A stretch of 14,326 nt of DNA. Source: Clostridia bacterium (lineage in GTDB: Bacteria; Bacillota_A; Clostridia; TANB77; CAG-508). The notes under the pieces are model-generated. The model saw only the letters and a program-made list of their open reading frames with translations, was not told the DNA's origin and searched no databases. Shown one piece after another: positions 6,351-11,113 of the stretch (the first letter of the stretch is position 1; the number at the start of each line of letters is the position of its first letter). The stretch spans positions 1-14,326 of the forward strand of contig JAGATI010000002.1 of NCBI GenBank assembly GCA_017621295.1. The letters run 5' to 3'. The position numbers and the translations under genes are program-made.

Positions 6351-6501
6351 AAAATCAACGAGGTTGTGGTAATGGTTGAAATACCTTAGGTGGAAGATGT
6401 CTTAGAGCATATTGAAGGGTACACAGGACTTAGTAGCATGTTGACAAATGGATCCTACGTCAAATAAAAGTCTGAAAATTGATGTACGTGTAGTTGATTT
6501 T
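6351..6501 (+). ncRNA. Candidate structured RNA A in tRNA array 1
   Basis: The 9-nt segment AAAATCAAC at 6351-6359 pairs perfectly with GTTGATTTT at 6493-6501, enclosing about 150 nt. Inside, TACGTCAA (6456-6463) pairs with TTGATGTA (6479-6486) over 8 bp with one G-T. Two near-direct repeats of the form CTTAG-GCAT-TTGA lie near 6403 and 6429. The 5' part (GGTTGTGGTAATGG) resembles the start of the adjacent tRNA-Gly(GCC), so a degenerate tRNA is possible. No ORF of note covers it on the plus strand. Confidence 0.5.
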
Positions 6502-6523
6502 TACTTATATAGTTAGATAGTCA

Positions 6524-6592
6524 ATTATAGAGATACTTCGTATTTAATAGTTGTGGGTTTATTTTAATAAGATTATTCTCTATAATGTTTTT
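6524..6592 (+). ncRNA. Long hairpin before tRNA-Met, possible small RNA or processing stem
   Basis: ATTATAGAGA (6524-6533) pairs perfectly with TCTCTATAAT (6577-6586), 10 bp, enclosing 43 nt and followed by GTTTTT. It could be the end of structured RNA A, an independent stem, or a weak terminator with a large loop. Confidence 0.4.
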
Positions 6593-6608
6593 CTTCTAAT
6601 TATACTTT

Positions 6609-6682
6609 GGCGAAATAGCTCAGTTGGTTAGAGCGCTTGATTCATACTCAAGAGGTCGATGGTTCGAATCTATCTTTCGCTA
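6609..6682 (+). tRNA. tRNA-Met(CAT), elongator type
   Basis: Acceptor GGCGAAA/TTTCGCT (G1-T72 wobble), A73; anticodon stem CTTGA/TCAAG, loop TTCATAC, anticodon CAT at 6643-6645. The D arm AGCTCAGTTGGTTAGAGC and the 3' end CGCTA resemble bacterial elongator tRNA-Met, not initiator or Ile2. The amino acid is inferred from this resemblance. Confidence 0.9.
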
Positions 6683-6700
6683 CTAAAATCAAATTGAATT

Positions 6701-6913
6701 ATGAAGTACATTAGAGAATATTTGAAAGATAAATTGCACATAGTCCCTATAGGAAATCTTACACTTGGAGAAGAAGAGCCTTATGGTGTTGGAAATTTGT
6801 CTGCTTGTGAGATAATTGTAGACAACATACATACAGGAATATATGTATATGCTGGAGACTATTCAAATTGGTTAAATAACTTTATTGATGAAGATAAAAT
6901 GAATAAATTATAA
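6701..6913 (+). CDS. Small protein of unknown function inside the tRNA array
   Basis: The 70-residue product begins MKYIREYLKDKLHIVPIG, a leader of the same type as at 34, 3642, 7239 and 11114. The body is small and acidic (LGEEEPYGVGNLSACEIIVDN, then IYVYAGDYSNWLNNF) with no recognisable domain, no metal site and no membrane segment. It fills the gap between tRNA-Met (ends 6682) and tRNA-His (starts 6918), with only 18 and 4 nt between, so it is co-transcribed with the tRNAs and its mRNA would be released or trimmed by tRNA processing. No Shine-Dalgarno is visible. Because of the leader I think it is a genuine gene rather than chance. Confidence 0.7.
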   Translation: MKYIREYLKDKLHIVPIGNLTLGEEEPYGVGNLSACEIIVDNIHTGIYVYAGDYSNWLNNFIDEDKMNKL

Positions 6914-6917
6914 ATAT

Positions 6918-6991
6918 GGTGCTTATGGTGTCAATGGTTAGCATGTCAGATTGTGGTTCTGAAAGTATCGGTTCGAATCCGTTTAAGCACC
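6918..6991 (+). tRNA. tRNA-His(GTG)
   Basis: Includes the His-specific extra G-1 (6918) opposite C73 (6991); acceptor GTGCTTA/TAAGCAC; anticodon stem TCAGA/TCTGA, loop TTGTGGT, anticodon GTG at 6953-6955. Confidence 0.95.
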
Positions 6992-7003
6992 CTATATTAA
7001 ATT

Positions 7004-7091
7004 GGAGAGTAACGCTTGATGGTGATAGCGGCTTACTGCTAATAAGTGCGTTCGGATAACTCTGAATATGGTTCGATTCCATTGCTCTCCG
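7004..7091 (+). tRNA. tRNA-Ser(GCT)
   Basis: Acceptor GGAGAGT/GCTCTCC, G73 as in Ser; anticodon stem GCTTA/TAAGT, loop CTGCTAA, anticodon GCT at 7038-7040; long class II variable arm. Position 8 reads A instead of the usual T. Confidence 0.92.
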
Positions 7092-7108
7092 CATACATTA
7101 TATATAAT

Positions 7109-7189
7109 AGCCCCTTAGATGAATTGGTATAGTCACCTGACTTAGGATCAGGCCTTAATTGGGTGTGGGTTCGAGTCCCACAGGGGCTA
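7109..7189 (+). tRNA. tRNA-Leu(TAG)
   Basis: Acceptor AGCCCCT/AGGGGCT, A73; anticodon stem CCTGA/TCAGG, loop CTTAGGA, anticodon TAG at 7143-7145 (reads CTA). Class II variable arm. Last tRNA of array 1. Confidence 0.95.
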
Positions 7190-7238
7190 CTATTTTTTCT
7201 TATTATTAATTAATATTACATATATGATTGTTGTATTA

Positions 7239-8171
7239 ATGAAATCTTTAAAACAAAGCATACAAGAAAATTTAATATTTGAAAAGCATGGTGTTGCAGA
7301 AGGTTTAGTTGAATTTGCAGAAAGAATAACAAAGCATATGTTCAATTGGGCAAATCCAGAAACTAAGAAAACTGTACATTATAGATCTTTTTATGATCGT
7401 CTTAAAGAAAAGATATTTCCTAATGTATTTTTTGAAGAAATACAAGTAGAATATGCATATGACTATAGTGGAAAAAAGAAAAGTGATGGATTTTATATTA
7501 TTTCTAAATCACCATTGACAGACAATGGTCTATTAGAATTAGTAGAAATAAAAATAAATGCAAATACAGCAAATACTAAAGAATATTTGCATTCAATATT
7601 AGTGCATGAATTGACACATGCATATGAAGACTATTGTAGAAAATTGAACAATGGTGTTTCAATGATTGATGTTAAGACAATATTTGATAAAGCAAAACAT
7701 ATAAAAGGCAATCCTGATGATGAGTTTGGACCTGATGATGTTGAATTGTCAGAATATATGTTAATGTCACATGAAGTAAATGCATTCATAACAACAATAC
7801 ATTCTACTATGCATAGATATAAATATGAATTATGCAGTTTCAACAATTTCTTAACTAAAATAAAATACTTTAATGATGACAAATTAGCAATAACTTTGAA
7901 GACATATTATGATTTTTATGACTTATTCAATGAATATATATTTAGGGGAGAAAAGAGAAAAGACATTGTAGAAAAATATGTAAAGATATACAATGAGATG
8001 TTCCATACTGACTATGATGAAGATAAGTTGAGAGAAAAGATGATTCAAAGATTTTCAAAGGTAATTAAGAAATTCATTAAGACAGCAGGAAAGGTATTTT
8101 GTGACACATATGTTGGACCTAATGCAATTAAGCTAAATGTAAATAAAATAGATCCAAGGTTTAGTAATTGA
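7239..8171 (+). CDS. Putative zinc metallopeptidase (HExxH) with N-terminal leader
   Basis: The 310-residue protein carries HELTH at residues 123-127 within HSILVHELTHAYEDY, the zinc-binding and catalytic signature of zincin peptidases. A second acidic motif, SHEVNAF with Glu179, is positioned like the third ligand of gluzincin-like enzymes. I cannot assign a named family. Residues 1-15, MKSLKQSIQENLIFE, match the short leader shared by other genes in the window. I chose the ATG at 7239 for that reason; an ATG at 7224 would add MIVVL. The C-terminal half is Lys-rich and helical. No signal peptide or membrane segment is seen. It lies just after tRNA-Leu(TAG) with no promoter, so it is probably the last gene of the array 1 transcript. 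A phage might use it on a virion or host protein; this is a guess. Confidence 0.8.
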   Translation: MKSLKQSIQENLIFEKHGVAEGLVEFAERITKHMFNWANPETKKTVHYRSFYDRLKEKIFPNVFFEEIQVEYAYDYSGKKKSDGFYIISKSPLTDNGLLELVEIKINANTANTKEYLHSILVHELTHAYEDYCRKLNNGVSMIDVKTIFDKAKHIKGNPDDEFGPDDVELSEYMLMSHEVNAFITTIHSTMHRYKYELCSFNNFLTKIKYFNDDKLAITLKTYYDFYDLFNEYIFRGEKRKDIVEKYVKIYNEMFHTDYDEDKLREKMIQRFSKVIKKFIKTAGKVFCDTYVGPNAIKLNVNKIDPRFSN

Positions 8172-8198
8172 AATCTATGTATTACATTTCTATATTTA
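8168..8198 (+). promoter_or_regulatory. Predicted promoter for the gene at 8233
   Basis: TTGAAATC at 8168-8175 (overlapping the stop region of the previous gene), 15 nt, then TATATTTA at 8191-8198. The predicted start near 8202 lies 31 nt before the ATG, the same distance as at 4601. Confidence 0.6.
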
Positions 8199-8232
8199 TT
8201 AATATATACATAAACAATATATATATAATATT

Positions 8233-8646
8233 ATGGATAAAGTTACAAGAGACATACTTACAATGATACAACTATATGGTGTTGAGCATTCAAAAGACAT
8301 TTCAGAAGAAGAAATGATAAAGGCTGTAAAGAAAGCTTACATATCTATGAAAAATGATTCTGAAACTTGTACTAAATATAGTAGTAAGATGTCATCTAAA
8401 ATCATAGATCTTCAAAATGAGCTTATTCAGACATTCATAAAGTATGTTAGAGATGATGTTGAACTGTTTGGTGACATATCAAATTTGATAAATAAGAATA
8501 AAGATAAGAATATAGATTCAGACTTATCTATGACATTTGTTGCAGATGGGTTGTTTGAATCTACAAAAGAAGGAAATTGGCTGCCATATACAGATTCTTA
8601 TCTGGCAATTAAAGTTGGAAATGATGTGATTGCAGAATCAATTTGA
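8233..8646 (+). CDS. Protein of unknown function
   Basis: I do not recognise this 137-residue protein. It starts MDKVTRDILTMIQLYGVEHS and lacks the MKxIxEYL-type leader seen in several neighbours. Residues 1-90 look helical and charged (SEEEMIKAVKKAYISMKND, KIIDLQNELIQTFIKYVRDD). The end, WLPYTDSYLAIKVGNDVIAESI, looks like a small beta-rich tail. No catalytic motif, Cys-rich site or membrane segment is visible. It has its own promoter and is followed by a possible tiny ORF and a terminator. Codon use (AT-rich, ATA/AGA-rich) matches its neighbours, so the coding call is firm although the role is unknown. Confidence 0.72.
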   Translation: MDKVTRDILTMIQLYGVEHSKDISEEEMIKAVKKAYISMKNDSETCTKYSSKMSSKIIDLQNELIQTFIKYVRDDVELFGDISNLINKNKDKNIDSDLSMTFVADGLFESTKEGNWLPYTDSYLAIKVGNDVIAESI

Positions 8647-8694
8647 CCATTATTGAAAAATTATTTTATTATTATATAACATTAAACATAAATT

Positions 8695-8796
8695 ATGATG
8701 CAAAACATATACAATACATATAATTATACATTAGAAGCCATAGCATTACAAGATAATGAACATGCTAAGGGTTGTGAATTTTATGTAAAGTTTTAA
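8695..8796 (+). CDS. Possible 33-residue small protein or gene remnant
   Basis: A short frame starting MMQNIYNTYNYTLEAIALQ and ending KGCEFYVKF lies between the unknown gene at 8233 and the terminator at 8845. A weaker promoter-like sequence (TTGAAAAA at 8653, TATATAAC at 8673, spacing 12 instead of 15) precedes it. It may be a genuine small protein, the remains of a longer gene, or chance; there is no homology signal I can name. Confidence 0.3.
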   Translation: MMQNIYNTYNYTLEAIALQDNEHAKGCEFYVKF

Positions 8797-8844
8797 TTGT
8801 AAATGATAAAATAGACAATACAAACACAAACATATATAACACAG

Positions 8845-8875
8845 CCCTGGAATTTAAATAATTTCAGGGTTTTTT
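8845..8875 (+). terminator. Intrinsic terminator before tRNA array 2
   Basis: CCCTGGAAT (8845-8853) pairs with ATTTCAGGG (8861-8869), 9 bp with one G-T, followed by TTTTTT. It ends the unit of the gene at 8233 and sits just before the array 2 promoters, the same order as terminator-promoter at 5532-5610. Confidence 0.88.
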
Positions 8876-8887
8876 AATGCAAATAGT

Positions 8888-8918
8888 TTGAAATTCTATT
8901 ATAGATTTACTATATTTT
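8888..8918 (+). promoter_or_regulatory. Predicted promoter 1 of tRNA array 2
   Basis: TTGAAATT at 8888-8895, 15 nt, then TATATTTT at 8911-8918, followed by the palindromic repeats. A TTTG at 8887-8890 also lies 20 nt from the -7 element, an exact fit to the Bacteroides TTTG-N19-21-TAnnTTTG spacing. Confidence 0.7.
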
Positions 8919-9145
8919 ATTTGTCAATACAAATAAAAACTTCATCTTTTAGATGATATATTTTATTTGTTAATCAAATAACACAACATCTTAGAGAAGA
9001 TGATTGCAAAAATAAAATTAAAAATATTGAAATTTTGAAAACAAATAACTATATTTTATTTGTTAATCAAATAAAAAAACTTCATCTTTTAGATGATATA
9101 TTTTATTTGTTAATCAAATAAAAAACTTCGATGTTAAATCGATAT
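8911..9145 (+). repeat. Palindromic AT-rich repeat array upstream of array 2
   Basis: TATATTTTATTTG recurs at 8911, 8957, 9050 and 9097, each followed by an arm that folds back on it (CAAATAA and variants). Between them are small hairpins: TCATCT/AGATGA twice, CATCTT/AAGATG near 8986, and TCGAT/ATCGA. The last 49 bp (9097-9145) are identical to 5603-5651. This fills the gene-free stretch 8876-9148 almost completely. Possible roles are a multi-operator control region, a structured leader, or a replication-related site. Confidence 0.75.
9027..9057 (+). promoter_or_regulatory. Predicted promoter 2 of tRNA array 2
   Basis: TTGAAATT at 9027-9034, 15 nt, then TATATTTT at 9050-9057, within the repeat array and about 100 bp before tRNA-Glu. 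With the site at 8888 it makes tandem promoters. Confidence 0.65.
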
Positions 9146-9148
9146 AAC

Positions 9149-9220
9149 GGGGCGTTCGTATAACGGCTAGTACTTAAGATTTTCATTCTTACAATAGGGG
9201 TTCGATTCCCCTACGCCCTA
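9149..9220 (+). tRNA. tRNA-Glu(TTC)
   Basis: Acceptor GGGGCGT/ACGCCCT (G1-T72), A73; D stem GTAT/GTAC; anticodon stem TAAGA/TCTTA, loop TTTTCAT, anticodon TTC at 9182-9184. It begins 4 nt after the 49-bp repeat. Confidence 0.94.
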
Positions 9221-9231
9221 CTAAACAAATT

Positions 9232-9252
9232 GTTCTTTGAAATATTGATACA
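9232..9252 (+). promoter_or_regulatory. boxA-like element, copy 2
   Basis: Identical over 21 bp to 5666-5686 but placed after, not before, the first tRNA of its array. TTCTTTGAAA resembles boxA antitermination sites. A -7 element at the usual 15-nt spacing is absent here (TATTTTCA at spacing 14 is a weak candidate), which favours an RNA-level or antitermination role over a promoter. Confidence 0.45.
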
Positions 9253-9305
9253 TTTAAATATTTTCACAATAATCTAAATTGAATATAAGTGAAACTTAAA
9301 TATGT

Positions 9306-9363
9306 ATGTCGTCAAAGTTATGAAATAGATATTGGATATGTCATATTCTTTTATAGACGACGT
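9306..9363 (+). ncRNA. Hairpin segment between tRNA-Glu and the Tyr-like RNA
   Basis: ATGTCGTC (9306-9313) pairs with GACGACGT (9356-9363), 8 bp with one T-G, around a 42-nt loop that contains an ATATG/CATAT inner pairing. Just upstream TTTCAC/GTGAAA can also pair (around 9261-9295). It may be a processing stem, a leader structure after the boxA-like element, or a small RNA. Confidence 0.35.
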
Positions 9364-9374
9364 CAAATCTATAG

Positions 9375-9469
9375 GGGTGTCTAACGGCGCTAGACTGTAA
9401 ATCTAGTCCGCTTTAACAAATTGTCGTACTGGGCTTCGCGGTAGGAAGGTTCGAATCCTCCGGCACCCA
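9375..9469 (+). tRNA. tRNA-Tyr-like RNA (GTA) without a D arm
   Basis: Acceptor GGGTGTC/GGCACCC with A73, T arm GAAGG-TTCGAAT-CCTCC (one mismatch), and anticodon arm CTAGA-CTGTAAA-TCTAG with GTA at 9397-9399 all fit tRNA-Tyr. Only 8 nt (9382-9389) separate the acceptor from the anticodon stem, so there is no room for a D arm. The region between anticodon and T arms is about 38 nt, with a hairpin TACTG/CGGTA. It is either a highly unusual tRNA-Tyr or a tRNA-like RNA. Confidence 0.7.
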
Positions 9470-9476
9470 CAATTAT

Positions 9477-9680
9477 GTGAAAATTCAATTCAGTATATGC
9501 TAGAAGATAGCTAAAACTTGGATATGCATTTAGTGGTTTTCTTTGGCCAAATTAATACACCACAAATTCTTCCTGAAGTTATATATGATCGAGTGTACAT
9601 AAAGAAAATAGCTTTCCCAATCATTAACTCTAAGTAAAATATAGGAGCATGATGGAGTACGTTATTGAATTGGTTTTCAC
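9477..9680 (+). ncRNA. Candidate structured RNA D in tRNA array 2 (about 204 nt)
   Basis: The ends pair over 13 bp: GTGAAAA (9477-9483) with TTTTCAC (9674-9680), a small internal loop, and CAATTC (9486-9491) with GAATTG (9667-9672). The interior has further possible stems, such as GTGGT/ACCAC around a TTTGGCCAAA palindrome, and GCTA/TAGC. It exactly fills the space between the Tyr-like RNA and the next tRNA and has no significant ORF. Neither RNase P RNA nor tmRNA signatures are visible. Confidence 0.6.
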
Positions 9681-9685
9681 TTATA

Positions 9686-9759
9686 GGGCCTATAATTCAA
9701 GTGGTTAGAATGCCACACTCATAATGTGGAAGTTGCTGGTTCAAGCCCGGCTGGGCCCA
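9686..9759 (+). tRNA. tRNA with anticodon CAT, probably Ile2
   Basis: Acceptor GGGCCTA/TGGGCCC, A73; D stem ATTC/GAAT; anticodon stem CCACA/TGTGG, loop CTCATAA, anticodon CAT at 9720-9722. The D loop GTGGTTAGA and T arm GCTGGTTCAAG resemble bacterial tRNA-Ile2, which needs lysidine at C34 (TilS) to read ATA. ATA codons are abundant in these genes, which would fit. Confidence 0.88.
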
Positions 9760-9785
9760 CAAAATTATGTGAATAATAGATATTG

Positions 9786-10445
9786 ATGTTTATATGCAAA
9801 TATTGTGGTAAGGAATGTAAAAATCAAAATTCTTTAACTCAACATGAATTAAGATGTAGACAAAATCCTAATAGATTAGATTTATCATATATAAAACCAG
9901 GACATTCTAAAGGACATAAAGGAATGAATGGATATATTAAAGCTAAAATGTTGGGATTACCTAAACCTCAAATTTCCGAAGAAACAAGAAGAAAGATAAG
10001 CAATAGTTTTGGTGGAAAGCATCATACTGAAGAATCAAAGAAAAAGATTTCTGAAGGTATAAGAAAAGCAATAGCTAATCATCCAGAATCATATAATTCA
10101 TCAAATGTGAATGGCAGAGTTAAACATTATGAATATAATGGATTTATTATGGATGGAAAATGGGAATTGAAAGTTGCAAGGTATCTTGATAACAACAATA
10201 TAAAATGGATTAAGCCAACAAATTTCTTTCAATATATATGGAATGGTAATATACATAAATATTTTCCAGATTTCTATCTTGTAGATTATGACATATATAT
10301 TGAAGTAAAAGGATATGAAAGAGAAAGAGATTTAATGAAATATCAAGTTGTTGATAATCTTATTGTAATAAAATATGATAAGATTAGCTTAATAGATAAA
10401 GCCATATATAATATATATGATGATATAGAAAAATTGGGGAAGTAG
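9786..10445 (+). CDS. Free-standing homing-endonuclease-like protein (NUMOD3 + PD-(D/E)xK)
   Basis: The 219-residue protein has three parts. First is an N-terminal C2HC zinc finger (Cys4, Cys7, His20, Cys24). Then come NUMOD3-like DNA-binding motifs around residues 60-95 (SEETRRKISNSFGG, HTEESKKKISEG). The C-terminal part is a nuclease domain of PD-(D/E)xK/Vsr type, with Pro161-Asp162 in FPDFYL and Glu173-x-Lys175 in IEVKGY, preceded by a helix with WELKVARYLD. Such genes nick or cut a site in the cognate locus and spread by repair. I chose the ATG at 9786, one codon after an in-frame TTG. The gene lies between two tRNAs and its TAG stop (10443-10445) is bases 8-10 of tRNA-Asn. It has no intron around it, so it is of the intergenic, free-standing kind. 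Confidence 0.85.
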   Translation: MFICKYCGKECKNQNSLTQHELRCRQNPNRLDLSYIKPGHSKGHKGMNGYIKAKMLGLPKPQISEETRRKISNSFGGKHHTEESKKKISEGIRKAIANHPESYNSSNVNGRVKHYEYNGFIMDGKWELKVARYLDNNNIKWIKPTNFFQYIWNGNIHKYFPDFYLVDYDIYIEVKGYERERDLMKYQVVDNLIVIKYDKISLIDKAIYNIYDDIEKLGK

Positions 10446-10510
10446 CTCGCTGGGCGTAGAGCAACGGACTGTTAATCCGAAGGTGGTGGGTTCGAATCCC
10501 TCCTTCCCCG
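10436..10510 (+). tRNA. tRNA-Asn(GTT)
   Basis: Acceptor GGGGAAG/CTTCCCC, G73 as in Asn; anticodon loop CTGTTAA, anticodon GTT at 10471-10473; pair 27-43 is mismatched (A-A) and there is one T-stem mismatch. Its first 10 bases overlap the end of the endonuclease gene. Confidence 0.93.
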
Positions 10511-10546
10511 CAAATTTTCAATTTTAGATGTAAGTAAGATACTGGT

Positions 10547-10675
10547 AATTAGTCAAACAACATACATTTTGTTAGTTGATGCCATTCTGATATATTAACA
10601 GAATTGGTATGTTGCTTTTATCTTGTATTTGCATTATTAAAAGAATGGCTTTTTAATTAATTGCAAATACTAATT
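10547..10675 (+). ncRNA. Candidate structured RNA E between tRNA-Asn and tRNA-Gln
   Basis: Outer AATTAG (10547-10552) pairs with CTAATT (10670-10675). Inside are two arms: CAACATAC/GTATGTTG (10558-10565 with 10607-10614), carrying an inner ATTCTG/CAGAAT hairpin, and GTATTTGCA/TGCAAATAC (10625-10633 with 10662-10670), carrying ATTAAAA/TTTTAAT. This makes a three-way junction. The rest of the spacer (10676-10802) has a near-direct repeat, CATTTGTCGAAG and CATTTCGGCGAAG, and no gene that I can see. Confidence 0.5.
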
Positions 10676-10802
10676 GGTAAGACTACTATGCAGTCCATAC
10701 GCCATTTGTCGAAGTACTTATATTATATGTTTTTAATATGGGCTATGGGGAGCATTTCGGCGAAGGTAGTTTAAAGCGTTGAAAAACATTACTTACATAT
10801 TC

Positions 10803-10873
10803 TGGTGTATTGTGTAATGGTAGCACTACAGATTTTGGTTCTGTCAGTAGAGGTTCGAATCCTCTTACACCAA
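10803..10873 (+). tRNA. tRNA-Gln(TTG)
   Basis: Acceptor TGGTGTA/TACACCA with the T1-A72 pair typical of Gln, A73; anticodon stem ACAGA/TCTGT, loop TTTTGGT, anticodon TTG at 10835-10837. Confidence 0.95.
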
Positions 10874-10893
10874 CTAAACGGCAATTTTGATAT

Positions 10894-10985
10894 TGTGAGA
10901 GTTGCTGCTTAACTCAGTTAGCAGTTAACGTTGAGGAGACTAAGTGAAGACCCTCAATCACATAGCAAAGTCTTTATAGAAAGAC
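10894..10985 (+). ncRNA. Candidate structured RNA F between tRNA-Gln and tRNA-Leu
   Basis: TGTGA (10894-10898) pairs with TCACA (10958-10962), closing two arms: CTGCT/AGCAG (10905-10909 with 10920-10924), extended by GTT/AAC, and TTGAGG/CCTCAA (10931-10936 with 10952-10957), which abuts the closing stem. A third hairpin GTCTTT-ATAG-AAAGAC follows at 10970-10985. No gene is visible here. Confidence 0.45.
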
Positions 10986-11001
10986 ATCTTCACATATATA
11001 T

Positions 11002-11089
11002 GGCTTGATGGCGAAATTTGGTCAAACGCGTCAGACTTAAAATCTGGTGGTCCGTAAGGACCGTGCGGGTTCGAATCCCGCTCGAGCTA
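11002..11089 (+). tRNA. tRNA-Leu(TAA)
   Basis: Acceptor GGCTTGA/TCGAGCT (G1-T72), A73; anticodon stem TCAGA/TCTGG, loop CTTAAAA, anticodon TAA at 11038-11040; variable arm GGTCCGTAAGGACC of class II. Confidence 0.95.
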
Positions 11090-11113
11090 CAAATATAATA
11101 AAATATTGATATT

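Noticed and set aside
6882..7094. Minus-strand ORF over tRNA-His and tRNA-Ser
   Set aside because: Antisense translation of tRNAs (MESNHIQS, NGFEPI), not a gene.
8911..9145. CRISPR array
   Set aside because: Repeats are spaced irregularly with no unique spacers of constant length and no cas genes.
9375..9469. Group I intron or simple insertion inside tRNA-Tyr
   Set aside because: The extra sequence is only about 38 nt, lies outside the anticodon loop, and the D arm is also missing, so intron removal would not restore a tRNA.
9477..9680. tmRNA or RNase P RNA
   Set aside because: No tRNA-like ends with Ala acceptor, no tag-peptide frame, and no RNase P conserved core sequences.
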